From JAUSKF01 sp964545345 (lineage in GTDB: Bacteria > Patescibacteriota > Minisyncoccia > UBA6257 > WO2-44-18), in contig CAZJFE010000039.1 of the NCBI GenBank assembly GCA_964545345.1, positions 1 through 5,474 on the forward strand: 5,474 bases of DNA, in the 5' to 3' direction. Shown piece by piece: positions 1 through 5,292 of the stretch. The translations under genes and the position numbers were made by a program. The notes beneath the pieces were generated by a model, which made no database searches, was not told where the DNA came from, and saw only the letters and a list, made by a program, of their open reading frames with translations. Numbering within the stretch: position 1 is the first letter of the stretch; every line of letters begins with the position of its first letter.

Positions 1-214
1 TTTCTTTAGATTGGAACGGAGCCACCAACAAACGACGCGCCTCTTCTTCTTTGAGTACCTTTAAGGCGTCAATTTGGATCGGAGCCGTCACTAAATTAAG
101 GTAATTTAAGCCAGCCTGAGAAGCCCTAGCTTGAGCGTCTTTTTCTTCGGCCTCCCGCCTTATTTTGACCAACTGGTCATCCAGACTTTTAAGCGACTGC
201 AACATTATTTTCAT
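1..214 (-). CDS. GspE/PilB-type type II secretion / type IV pilus assembly ATPase, N-terminal fragment
   Basis: Only the first 71 residues are present; the gene continues beyond the left edge. The protein opens with a charged helix (LVKIRREAEEKDAQARA, about residues 15-31), then a stretch of the form GLNYLNL, then APIQIDALKVL and EEEARRLLVAPFQ. This order (helix, 'lpyl.l', 'pi...al..lpee.ar....pf') is the N-terminal domain pattern of GspE/PilB ATPases, which power pilus or pseudopilus assembly at the inner face of the membrane. The Walker motifs would lie outside the window, so the ATPase itself cannot be confirmed. I chose the ATG at 214-212; an in-frame ATG at 205-203 is the alternative. 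No Shine-Dalgarno sequence precedes either. The gene is divergent from the lipoprotein unit. I am fairly confident of the family, but not of which paralogue (PilB or GspE) this is. Confidence 0.68.
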   Translation of the reverse strand, partial: MKIMLQSLKSLDDQLVKIRREAEEKDAQARASQAGLNYLNLVTAPIQIDALKVLKEEEARRLLVAPFQSKE

Positions 215-239
215 TCTAACACACCGAAAAACCGACACC

Positions 240-269
240 TTGACAAAATAGGATGAATCGTGCTAAAAT
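240..269 (+). promoter_or_regulatory. Sigma-70-type promoter with extended -10
   Basis: A perfect -35 TTGACA (240-245) is followed by an 18-bp spacer and a -10 TAAAAT (264-269) that differs from TATAAT at one position. A TG one base upstream (261-262) makes it an extended -10. Transcription would begin near 276, leaving a leader of about 50 bases before the lipoprotein start. It lies in the 113-bp divergent gap after the pilus ATPase start. No convincing minus-strand promoter was seen in the same gap. Confidence 0.8.
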
Positions 270-317
270 AGACGGGATCTTTGAGAGGTAAATAGGCAAC
301 CAAAAACCCTAATTAGC

Positions 318-323
318 GAGGTG
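318..323 (+). promoter_or_regulatory. Ribosome binding site of the lipoprotein gene
   Basis: GAGGTG sits four bases before the ATG at 328. It is notable because the ATPase, yebC, ruvC and PBP genes in this window have no comparable SD sequence. Confidence 0.6.
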
Positions 324-327
324 CGAC

Positions 328-714
328 ATGCGTAAGCCGATCCAGGTCATGCTCTTACTGCTGGTTCCGTACTTTCTGTGCGGCTGTTCCAGCTTCCTGA
401 GTTGGGAGGGCTGGTCGGCGGCCTCCACGAAGGTGCTGGTCGTCAACAACACGGAGGACATCAAGTTAGATGTCACCGTGAACGGCCGACAGTTCACCAA
501 GGAAGGGCAGATGATGGAGCCGGGCGAGCATCGCTCGGTCCTCCTCTGCAACTTCCACGAAGGAACCAATCGGAAGTACGTCGTTTTGGTGAAGGGCCAC
601 GACTGTTGTGGTAAGTTCATCGGAGTAACTGAAAGGGAGTACGACGTGGCCGCTTATGAGCAGGGGTGCGAGCCATTCATCATCAACTCCTACAATTTCC
701 GGGGAAGGAAGTAA
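328..714 (+). CDS. Putative small secreted lipoprotein, function unknown
   Basis: This is a 128-residue protein whose family I do not recognise. It starts with a lipoprotein-type signal peptide: basic residues (R2, K3), a hydrophobic core (about 7-17) and a lipobox-like LCGC ending at Cys20, which would be the lipidated first residue of the mature protein. The mature part alternates hydrophobic and polar residues (KVLVVNN at 35-41, KLDVTVNG at 46-53, KYVVLVKG at 83-90), suggesting a small beta-rich domain. It has four further cysteines (74, 93, 94, 114) that could form disulfides outside the cell. The start is supported by GAGGTG at 318-323, four bases before the ATG. Codon use is strikingly G/C-ending: all eight lysines are AAG, unlike the downstream housekeeping genes. 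The stop codon lies five bases before the first tRNA, so the gene and the tRNAs probably share one transcript. The secretion call is good; the function is open. Confidence 0.72.
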   Translation: MRKPIQVMLLLLVPYFLCGCSSFLSWEGWSAASTKVLVVNNTEDIKLDVTVNGRQFTKEGQMMEPGEHRSVLLCNFHEGTNRKYVVLVKGHDCCGKFIGVTEREYDVAAYEQGCEPFIINSYNFRGRK

Positions 715-719
715 AACGG

Positions 720-806
720 GCCGGGGTGGCGGAATGGCAGACGCGCGGGATTTAAAATCCCGGTCTGAGCCGAAAACTCATGAGGGTTCGACTCCCTCCC
801 CCGGTA
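720..806 (+). tRNA. tRNA-Leu (anticodon UAA)
   Basis: This is an 87-base class II tRNA. The acceptor stem pairs GCCGGGG (720-726) with CCCCGGT (799-805), including one G-U pair at the end, and the discriminator is A806. The anticodon stem CGGGA/TCCCG (746-750/758-762) encloses the loop TTTAAAA, giving anticodon TAA at 753-755, which reads UUA and probably UUG. A long variable arm lies between 763 and 781. The T arm is GAGGG-TTCGACT-CCCTC (782-798). The 3' CCA is not encoded and must be added enzymatically. The gene begins five bases after the lipoprotein stop and ends two bases before the next tRNA, so excision from a polycistronic precursor is expected. Confidence 0.95.
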
Positions 807-808
807 TC

Positions 809-892
809 GGCCGAGTGGCGGAATTGGCATACGCGACGGATTCAAAATCCGTTGAGGTCACACTCGTGAGGGTTCAACTCCCTCCTCGGCCA
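809..892 (+). tRNA. tRNA-Leu (anticodon CAA)
   Basis: This is an 84-base class II tRNA. The acceptor stem GGCCGAG (809-815) pairs perfectly with CTCGGCC (885-891), and the discriminator is A892, as expected for leucine. The anticodon stem ACGGA/TCCGT (836-840/848-852) encloses TTCAAAA, giving anticodon CAA at 843-845, which reads UUG. The long variable arm contains a GAG/CTC helix (854-865). The T arm is GAGGG-TTCAACT-CCCTC (868-884). CCA is not encoded. The gene is in tandem with the UAA tRNA-Leu, two bases apart, and the two share most of the D-arm sequence, so they probably arose by duplication or were kept together as a processing pair. Confidence 0.95.
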
Positions 893-894
893 TT

Positions 895-916
895 TTCAGA
901 AACAAGGGTTTCTGAA
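895..916 (+). other. Perfect 9-bp hairpin just 3' of the second tRNA
   Basis: TTCAGAAAC (895-903) and GTTTCTGAA (908-916) are exact reverse complements around a four-base AAGG loop, three bases after the tRNA body ends. No U-tract follows, so it is not a standard intrinsic terminator. It lies 18 bases before the SD of the downstream gene. It could protect the 5' end of the mRNA left after the tRNAs are cut out, or guide 3' processing. The pairing is visible; the role is inferred. Confidence 0.55.
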
Positions 917-933
917 CAACCAGACACTTCAAC

Positions 934-940
934 AAAGGAG
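934..940 (+). promoter_or_regulatory. Ribosome binding site fixing the start of the 153-residue orphan
   Basis: AAAGGAG ends six bases before the ATG at 947. This strong, well-spaced SD picks 947 as the start. The open frame upstream, back to 656, only runs through the tRNA genes. Confidence 0.75.
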
Positions 941-946
941 ACGCAA

Positions 947-1408
947 ATGAGAGTACCGCTGACGAGAACCTTCAAAGGACTGATGTATCCGGCAATCCAG
1001 GGAGGAACCGGCGTGAATGAGGGAACGAAGGTGTTCGAGAGAAAGAGCAACGTTCCGGCCGTGAAAGGCGTCGATACCAAGCTCTTCGATAGGGCCACGG
1101 CCATGGTGCCGACAATGCCGATGTCGGAGGAGGTAGACAAGTTCATCAAGGACCTGAGCGTCGGGAAGAAGCGCTTCCGCGACAACGTCACCTACCTCCC
1201 GGCCGACAAACAGGAAGTGGTGGCAATCGTCCACTGCTCCTGGTACGAACCGGATCTGCCTGTGGCGCCGAGCGCCCTGCCCAGCCAGGCGGTAGTCACA
1301 ACTGGCCAGGAACCCAAGCCAGTCCTGGCCCGTATGCCCGTCCCGGCATCAAAAGCGCAGAACGATGACATGGAAGGTCCCCCTCATTGTTTTGATGGGG
1401 AGCACTAA
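947..1408 (+). CDS. Hypothetical protein, 153 residues
   Basis: I do not recognise this protein. It has no signal peptide or membrane segment, so it is probably cytoplasmic. The N-terminal two thirds (residues 1-100) is mixed, with a likely helix around 59-72 (MSEEVDKFIKDL) followed by a basic patch (GKKRFRD, 73-79) and a hydrophobic strand (EVVAIVHCSWY, 90-100). The C-terminal third (102-146) is rich in Pro and Ala and is probably disordered. It carries two cysteines (97, 148). The start follows the strong SD at 934-940. Codons prefer G/C at the third position, and all eight leucines are CTG or CTC, so the gene never uses the UUA/UUG codons read by the two tRNAs just upstream. It is the last gene of the unit and ends 15 bases before a clear terminator. 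Codon bias plus the SD argue that it is a real gene, but its role is unknown. Confidence 0.7.
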   Translation: MRVPLTRTFKGLMYPAIQGGTGVNEGTKVFERKSNVPAVKGVDTKLFDRATAMVPTMPMSEEVDKFIKDLSVGKKRFRDNVTYLPADKQEVVAIVHCSWYEPDLPVAPSALPSQAVVTTGQEPKPVLARMPVPASKAQNDDMEGPPHCFDGEH

Positions 1409-1423
1409 GAACTAGACAGAACC

Positions 1424-1460
1424 AAACCGCATTCAAATTCGAAATGAATGCGGTTTTTTT
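1424..1460 (+). terminator. Rho-independent terminator of the lipoprotein-tRNA-orphan unit
   Basis: AAACCGCATTCA (1424-1435) pairs perfectly with TGAATGCGGTTT (1445-1456) around a nine-base loop and runs directly into a T-tract (1454-1460). It closes the unit that starts at the 240-269 promoter and separates it from yebC. Confidence 0.9.
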
Positions 1461-1470
1461 ATTTCCCTGC

Positions 1471-1498
1471 TTTACTTTAAATACTTAAATGTTTAAAT
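1471..1498 (+). promoter_or_regulatory. Possible yebC promoter giving a near-leaderless mRNA
   Basis: TTTACT (1471-1476) and TTAAAT (1493-1498) are 16 bases apart and each matches four of six consensus positions. Transcription from here would start at about 1505, immediately before the yebC ATG at 1507, which fits the absence of any SD. A promoter must lie in the 46 bases after the terminator unless transcription reads through. The exact boxes are uncertain in such AT-rich sequence. Confidence 0.3.
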
Positions 1499-1506
1499 CT
1501 TGATAT

Positions 1507-2031
1507 ATGTCCGGCCATAATAAGTGGAGCCAAATCAAAAACCGTAAGGGCGCGCAAGATGCCAAAAAGAGTTTGGCCTTCTCCAAACTACTAGCTTTAG
1601 TTGTGGTCGCCGCTAAAGCATCACCCGACCCCGATAAGAACCCCCGCCTGCGGGCGGCTATTCAGCGGGCTAGGGATAGTAATGTTCCGCTAGAAAATAT
1701 TGAGCGAGCAATCAATAAAGCCGCGGAGCAAAAAGATCTGACCGAAGTCCTAATTGAGGCATACGGCCCGGAGGGGGTGGGGATGTTAATTGAAGGCATT
1801 ACGGACAATACCAACAGAACCGTTTCGGAGGTCCGCCATCTCTTGGACGAAAATGGAGCGAAGATGGCCGGCCAAGGCGGAGTGGCGTGGTCGTTTGAGA
1901 GGACCCCGGGCGGCTGGCAGGTGAAAATGCCCCAGCCGGCATCCGAAGAGGCCAAGAAAAGAATTCAGGAGTTGATCGTTATACTAGAAGAGCACAACGA
2001 CGTTCAGCGCGTTTTCACGAACGCGGGTTGA
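1507..2031 (+). CDS. yebC: YebC/PmpR (TACO1) family protein, shortened form
   Basis: This family has been described both as transcriptional regulators and as ribosome-associated factors that help translation through difficult stretches such as polyproline. The N-terminus is diagnostic: MSGHNKWSQIKNRKG, then NPRLRAAIQRARDSNVP (about 45-61) and NIERAI (64-69). The second domain starts with EAYGPEGVGMLIEG (84-97) and continues through TDNTNRTVSEVRHLL (99-113) to GGVAWSFER (124-132). Full-length members have about 240-250 residues; this one has 174. After the FER motif the sequence jumps almost directly to the final family segment (ILEEHNDVQRVFTNAG, 159-174), so roughly 70 residues of the usual domain 2/3 region are missing without any sign of a frameshift. 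No SD precedes the ATG. The stop codon is 14 bases before the chosen ruvC ATG, so the two genes are presumably co-transcribed. Confidence 0.93.
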   Translation: MSGHNKWSQIKNRKGAQDAKKSLAFSKLLALVVVAAKASPDPDKNPRLRAAIQRARDSNVPLENIERAINKAAEQKDLTEVLIEAYGPEGVGMLIEGITDNTNRTVSEVRHLLDENGAKMAGQGGVAWSFERTPGGWQVKMPQPASEEAKKRIQELIVILEEHNDVQRVFTNAG

Positions 2032-2045
2032 GAGTTTATAAACTT

Positions 2046-2534
2046 ATGCGCATTCTAGGTATTGATCCCGGCACTTCCAGAATCGGCTTCGGGGTTATAG
2101 AAACCGCCGGCGGGTTAAGGTTAGTAGATTACGGGGTTATTGAGGCGAAAGAAAAAACCCTAACGGAAAAGATAGCCAACTTTTCCAAAAAGTTTGAAAA
2201 ATTGATAAAAGATTGCAACCCGGAGCTGGCGGCGGTTGAAAAAATATTCTTTGCCAAGAATCAGAAGACTGCCCTAGCGGTCGCCCAAGCCAGAGGAGTT
2301 TTGATGGCTGGACTGATAGCTCGCAACATACCGATCGTTGAATACGGACCAACGGAAGTTAAGTTGAATGTGGCTGGATATGGGTTGGCGGATAAAGCAG
2401 CGGTTGCTAGAATGGTAAAAATGATCCTGAAAGTGAAAGACCTCCCCGGACACGACGACGCCATTGATGCGATCGCTATCGCCATCACTGCCGCCAGCAA
2501 CCGGGTATTGACAGAGAAATCAACCGATATATAA
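2046..2534 (+). CDS. ruvC: Crossover junction endodeoxyribonuclease RuvC
   Basis: RuvC is the dimeric nuclease that cuts Holliday junctions symmetrically during recombinational repair, together with the RuvAB branch-migration motor. From the ATG at 2046 the protein has 162 residues (E. coli has 173) and begins with the RNase H-like MRILGIDPGT. The four acidic catalytic positions are present: Asp7 (GIDPG), Glu65 (AVEKIFFAKN), and Asp138 and Asp141 in GHDDAIDAIAIAI. The segment TALAVAQARGVL (75-86) matches the family signature. A TTG at 2028, overlapping the yebC stop, would add six residues, but the ATG start aligns best with known RuvC N-termini. Neither start has a good SD. ruvA and ruvB are not in the window. 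The last codons carry the promoter of the next gene. Confidence 0.95.
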   Translation: MRILGIDPGTSRIGFGVIETAGGLRLVDYGVIEAKEKTLTEKIANFSKKFEKLIKDCNPELAAVEKIFFAKNQKTALAVAQARGVLMAGLIARNIPIVEYGPTEVKLNVAGYGLADKAAVARMVKMILKVKDLPGHDDAIDAIAIAITAASNRVLTEKSTDI

Positions 2535-2535
2535 T
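2508..2535 (+). promoter_or_regulatory. Perfect-consensus sigma-70 promoter overlapping the ruvC stop
   Basis: TTGACA (2508-2513) and TATAAT (2530-2535), both perfect, are separated by 16 bp. The -10 box contains the ruvC TAA (2532-2534). Transcription would start near 2542, giving a leader of about 48 bases before the ATG at 2590. Such a match suggests strong, largely constitutive expression of the acidic protein. Confidence 0.85.
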
Positions 2536-2589
2536 CTTTTTCATTATCTCAGCAAAATTAACAAAAGGTCGTTGATACAAAATCTAACA

Positions 2590-2787
2590 ATGAGCGGATA
2601 CCAAGACGACATCCAATTCATGGCCGATAACGATGATTTGGATCCAATGGACGAAGAGGAGACCGAGGACGCCGACTCCGATGATGATATTCTTGTCGGA
2701 GACGACGAAGAGGAATCCGAAGGCGGAAAAGTAGAAAGCGTTGAAGAATTAAAAGAGAAAGAGGCCGAGGAAGAGGATAATTATTAA
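2590..2787 (+). CDS. Small, extremely acidic protein, function unknown
   Basis: This protein has 65 residues, of which 31 are Asp or Glu and only three are Lys, with no Arg or Cys. The acidic residues cluster in runs (DEEETEDADSDDD, about 21-33; GDDEEESE, 37-44) and the end is Glu/Lys-rich and probably helical (VESVEELKEKEAEEEDNY). It has no signal peptide, membrane segment or recognisable domain, and is probably disordered and cytoplasmic. Similar low-complexity acidic small proteins occur in Patescibacteria, and acidic tails are also known in the RNA polymerase delta subunit, but I see no evidence for that identity. An upstream in-frame TTG at 2572 has AAAGG (2563-2567) four bases before it and would give 71 residues; I prefer the ATG at 2590, though its own SD is absent. 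It has its own consensus promoter and its own terminator, so it is probably a highly expressed single-gene unit. Confidence 0.75.
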   Translation: MSGYQDDIQFMADNDDLDPMDEEETEDADSDDDILVGDDEEESEGGKVESVEELKEKEAEEEDNY

Positions 2788-2824
2788 ACTTAAAGCCCCC
2801 AATTGCCAACGGGGGCTTTAAGTT
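2787..2824 (+). terminator. Strong hairpin terminator after the acidic protein gene
   Basis: AACTTAAAGCCCCC (2787-2800) pairs perfectly over 14 bp with GGGGGCTTTAAGTT (2811-2824) around a ten-base loop. The AAAGCCCCC/GGGGGCTTT core gives a U-rich 3' arm, but there is no long T-tract outside the stem. The near symmetry means it might act in both directions. It begins at the last base of the stop codon. Confidence 0.8.
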
Positions 2825-2829
2825 ATAAT
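2803..2829 (+). promoter_or_regulatory. Possible promoter of the PBP gene nested in the terminator
   Basis: A perfect TATAAT (2824-2829) begins at the last base of the terminator stem. TTGCCA (2803-2808), which differs from TTGACA at one position, lies in the hairpin loop. The spacer is 15 bp, shorter than ideal. Transcription would start near 2836, only about eight bases before the ATG at 2844, which agrees with the lack of an SD there. Confidence 0.5.
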
Positions 2830-2843
2830 ATGAATAACCTCAA

Positions 2844-5285
2844 ATGAACCGAATGAAGAAAATTATAAAGGCCTTGGTTAAATTTCCGCTTAAACACCAC
2901 CGATACTTGTTGGCGGGAATCGGCGGCCTTCTATTGATCGGGGCGCTATATTTCTTCTTTCTAATTAAAGATTTACCGGATACCGAGATTCTGGCCAGTC
3001 GTCAGGTTTCCGAATCCACGAAGATATATGACCGAACGGGGGAGGTTTTGCTTTATGAAATCCACGGCGAGGAGAAAAGGACCATCATCCCTTTTGATCA
3101 GATTCCTGAATACGCAAAGAAAGCGACGATCGCCATAGAGGACGATAATTTTTATAACCATGGAGCAGTGGACTGGAAAGGAATCGCCCGCGCCTTTATC
3201 GTCAATGTATTAAAAGGACGGATTGATCAGGGCGGATCCACCATCACCCAGCAGTTGGCGAAAAAGGCCTTTTTAACCGATGATCGCACTCCCACCCGGA
3301 AAGCAAAAGAATTATTTTTAGCTATCAAGCTGGAGAACAGATATACGAAAGACGAAATTCTAAATCTCTACCTCAATCAGATTCCTTATGGATCAAACGC
3401 TTACGGGATAGAAGCGGCAAGCAAAACCATTTTTGATAAAAACGCGAAAGATTTGAATTTGGCGGAGGCCGCTTTGTTAGCCGGTCTGCCTAAGGCCCCG
3501 TCATATTACTCTCCATACGGGAGTCATGAGAAAGAACTAATGGCCAGGAAAGATACCGTACTCGCGAGAATGCATGAGTTGGGTTTTATCAGTCAGGATG
3601 AAATGGAGAAGGCCAAAAAGTTTAAATTTGAATTCGCTCCGAACTTCACGAAGATAAAAGCGCCCCATTTCGTCATTATGGTTCAAGACTATCTTAACAA
3701 CCGCTACGGCGAAGATTTCGTTCGGACCGCCGGTCTGAAAGTGGTCACGACTTTGGACTGGAAAACACAAGAAGTGGCCGAAAGAGCGGTTGAAGAAGGA
3801 GCGAAACGGAATGAGGAGCTTTATGCCGGTAAAAACGCTTCCTTGGTAATGCAGGACGCCAACACCGGTCAAATTATCGCGCTGGTGGGATCTAGAAATT
3901 ACTTTGACACGGAGAACGACGGGAATTTTAACGTTGCGGCCCAAGGATTGCGACAACCCGGCTCTACTATGAAACCATTCGCTTATGTCGCGGCTTTCAA
4001 AAAAGGATACACGCCGGAAACAGTCGTTTTTGACGTGGAAACAGAATTTGATACCACCGAAGATCCGGAAAAGAGTTACAAGCCGCAAAACTTTGACGAA
4101 AAATTCCGTGGCCCGACTACTCTGCGGCAGGGGCTAAGCCAATCAATCAACATCCCCTCAATCAAAGCGTTGTATCTGGCCGGAATAGATAATGTTTTGA
4201 AATTAGCTAAAGATTTCGGGCTCACCACCTTAACGGAAAGGAGTCGCTATGGTCTTTCGTTGGTGCTGGGAGGCGGTGAAGCGAAATTGATTGATTTGGT
4301 AAACGCTTACTCCGTATTCGCTCAAGACGGCGTCAAACACCGTCAAACATTTATCTTAAAAGTGGAGGACAAGGAAAGAGTTTTGGAAGAATACACGGAT
4401 GAAGTAACGAACGTGATTGAATCGCAATACGCCAGAATGGTCAATAATATTCTCTCAGACATTGAGAGCCGCTCGGTCTTGCTGCAAAATAGTCTTGGCT
4501 TAACAATCTTCCCGAACCAAGAAGTCGCCTTAAAAACCGGAACCACTAACGACTATCGGGATGCTTGGGCGATTGGTTACACAAGATCGTTGGTGGTCGG
4601 AGTGTGGGCGGGTAATAACGATAATACCCCGATGCAAAAAAAGGGGAGTAGTCTGCTCGCTGCCATTCCTATGTGGAGTTCTTTTATGCGAGAAGTATTA
4701 CGTGAGCAACCCACGGAATCTTTTACTCAACCGGATCCGATAGTCGTGGAGAAACCGATTCTGAATGGGGAATATGTAGTAAATTATTGGTCCGGCAACA
4801 ATATCTATCCGCAAATTCATGATATTTTATTCTACGTAAATAAAAACGACCCGCTTGGGCCGCCACCGGCTAGTCCGGAAAATGATTCTCAATTTGATAA
4901 TTGGGAAGAGCCGACTTTGGTATGGGCAAGAACAAATATCCCTAATTTTGAACAAAACTATAACAAGCCGCTTCCTTATGACGCTCAAATCAGAGATGAG
5001 TCAGGAGCCACTCTCGGAATTGATGTTCTTTCTCCGAGTAACGGAAGTTTCTTAAAAAATCCATTGATTTTGTCCTTCAACGCCAAATCATCATCCGGAA
5101 TTAAAAAAGTAGAGGTTTATTTCAACGATAAATTAATTGACCAATCCGATGGCGGCGCCAATAAAGAATATAACTACGTGAAAAACTTGAATCTGACTAA
5201 CGTGGAACTTCAAAATGTTTTGAAGTTAATTGCTGTGGATGGTCTAAATAATCGGACTAGTAGAGAACTAATACTATACAAGTAG
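2844..5285 (+). CDS. Class A penicillin-binding protein (bifunctional glycosyltransferase/transpeptidase, PBP1A type)
   Basis: This 813-residue enzyme polymerises lipid II into glycan strands and cross-links the stem peptides. It has a short basic cytoplasmic N-terminus and one membrane anchor (about 21-41). The GT51 domain (about 65-245) has the catalytic Glu99 in AIEDDNFYNH, DQGGSTITQQLAKK (128-141), RKAKE (152-156), DEILNLYLNQIPYG (170-183) and LLAGLPKAPS (211-220). The transpeptidase domain (about 330-620) has SxxK as Ser374-Thr-Met-Lys377 (nucleophile Ser374), SxN as Ser434-Ile-Asn436 and KTG at 564-566. All key residues are present, so both activities should be intact. A linker (about 625-720) leads to a C-terminal beta-rich segment (about 725-813; DVLSPSNGSFLKNPLILSF at its start, VEVYFNDKLI and LKLIAVDGLNNRTS later) that resembles a bacterial Ig-like domain. 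The start is the ATG at 2844, with ATG 2853 as an alternative; neither has an SD. It is convergent with dnaN. Confidence 0.96.
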   Translation: MNRMKKIIKALVKFPLKHHRYLLAGIGGLLLIGALYFFFLIKDLPDTEILASRQVSESTKIYDRTGEVLLYEIHGEEKRTIIPFDQIPEYAKKATIAIEDDNFYNHGAVDWKGIARAFIVNVLKGRIDQGGSTITQQLAKKAFLTDDRTPTRKAKELFLAIKLENRYTKDEILNLYLNQIPYGSNAYGIEAASKTIFDKNAKDLNLAEAALLAGLPKAPSYYSPYGSHEKELMARKDTVLARMHELGFISQDEMEKAKKFKFEFAPNFTKIKAPHFVIMVQDYLNNRYGEDFVRTAGLKVVTTLDWKTQEVAERAVEEGAKRNEELYAGKNASLVMQDANTGQIIALVGSRNYFDTENDGNFNVAAQGLRQPGSTMKPFAYVAAFKKGYTPETVVFDVETEFDTTEDPEKSYKPQNFDEKFRGPTTLRQGLSQSINIPSIKALYLAGIDNVLKLAKDFGLTTLTERSRYGLSLVLGGGEAKLIDLVNAYSVFAQDGVKHRQTFILKVEDKERVLEEYTDEVTNVIESQYARMVNNILSDIESRSVLLQNSLGLTIFPNQEVALKTGTTNDYRDAWAIGYTRSLVVGVWAGNNDNTPMQKKGSSLLAAIPMWSSFMREVLREQPTESFTQPDPIVVEKPILNGEYVVNYWSGNNIYPQIHDILFYVNKNDPLGPPPASPENDSQFDNWEEPTLVWARTNIPNFEQNYNKPLPYDAQIRDESGATLGIDVLSPSNGSFLKNPLILSFNAKSSSGIKKVEVYFNDKLIDQSDGGANKEYNYVKNLNLTNVELQNVLKLIAVDGLNNRTSRELILYK

Positions 5286-5292
5286 TTGCTAT

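Noticed and set aside
215..327. Riboswitch or minus-strand promoter in the divergent gap
   Set aside because: The leader is only about 50 bases with no stable structure visible, and minus-strand boxes with acceptable spacing were not found.
378..614. Second plus-strand open frame inside the lipoprotein gene, and the minus-strand frames over 309-620 and 874-1234
   Set aside because: They are by-products of the G/C-rich third positions of the real genes; none has an SD or a recognisable domain.
720..892. tRNA 3' end as an attachment site of an integrated element
   Set aside because: No second copy of the tRNA 3' end is seen elsewhere in the window apart from the sister tRNA, and there is no integrase gene; wider context would be needed.
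656..946. In-frame upstream extension of the 947-1408 gene, which would give 250 residues
   Set aside because: It runs through both tRNA genes and the end of the lipoprotein gene, and the strong SD at 934-940 marks 947 as the real start.
2830..2847. Five-codon leader ORF (MNNLK) whose TGA overlaps the PBP start as ATGA
   Set aside because: It has no SD and would lie upstream of the transcription start expected from the TATAAT at 2824-2829, so it is probably chance.
3537..4088. 183-codon minus-strand open frame inside the PBP gene
   Set aside because: It is fully antisense to the conserved catalytic region of the PBP and its translation shows no family-like pattern.
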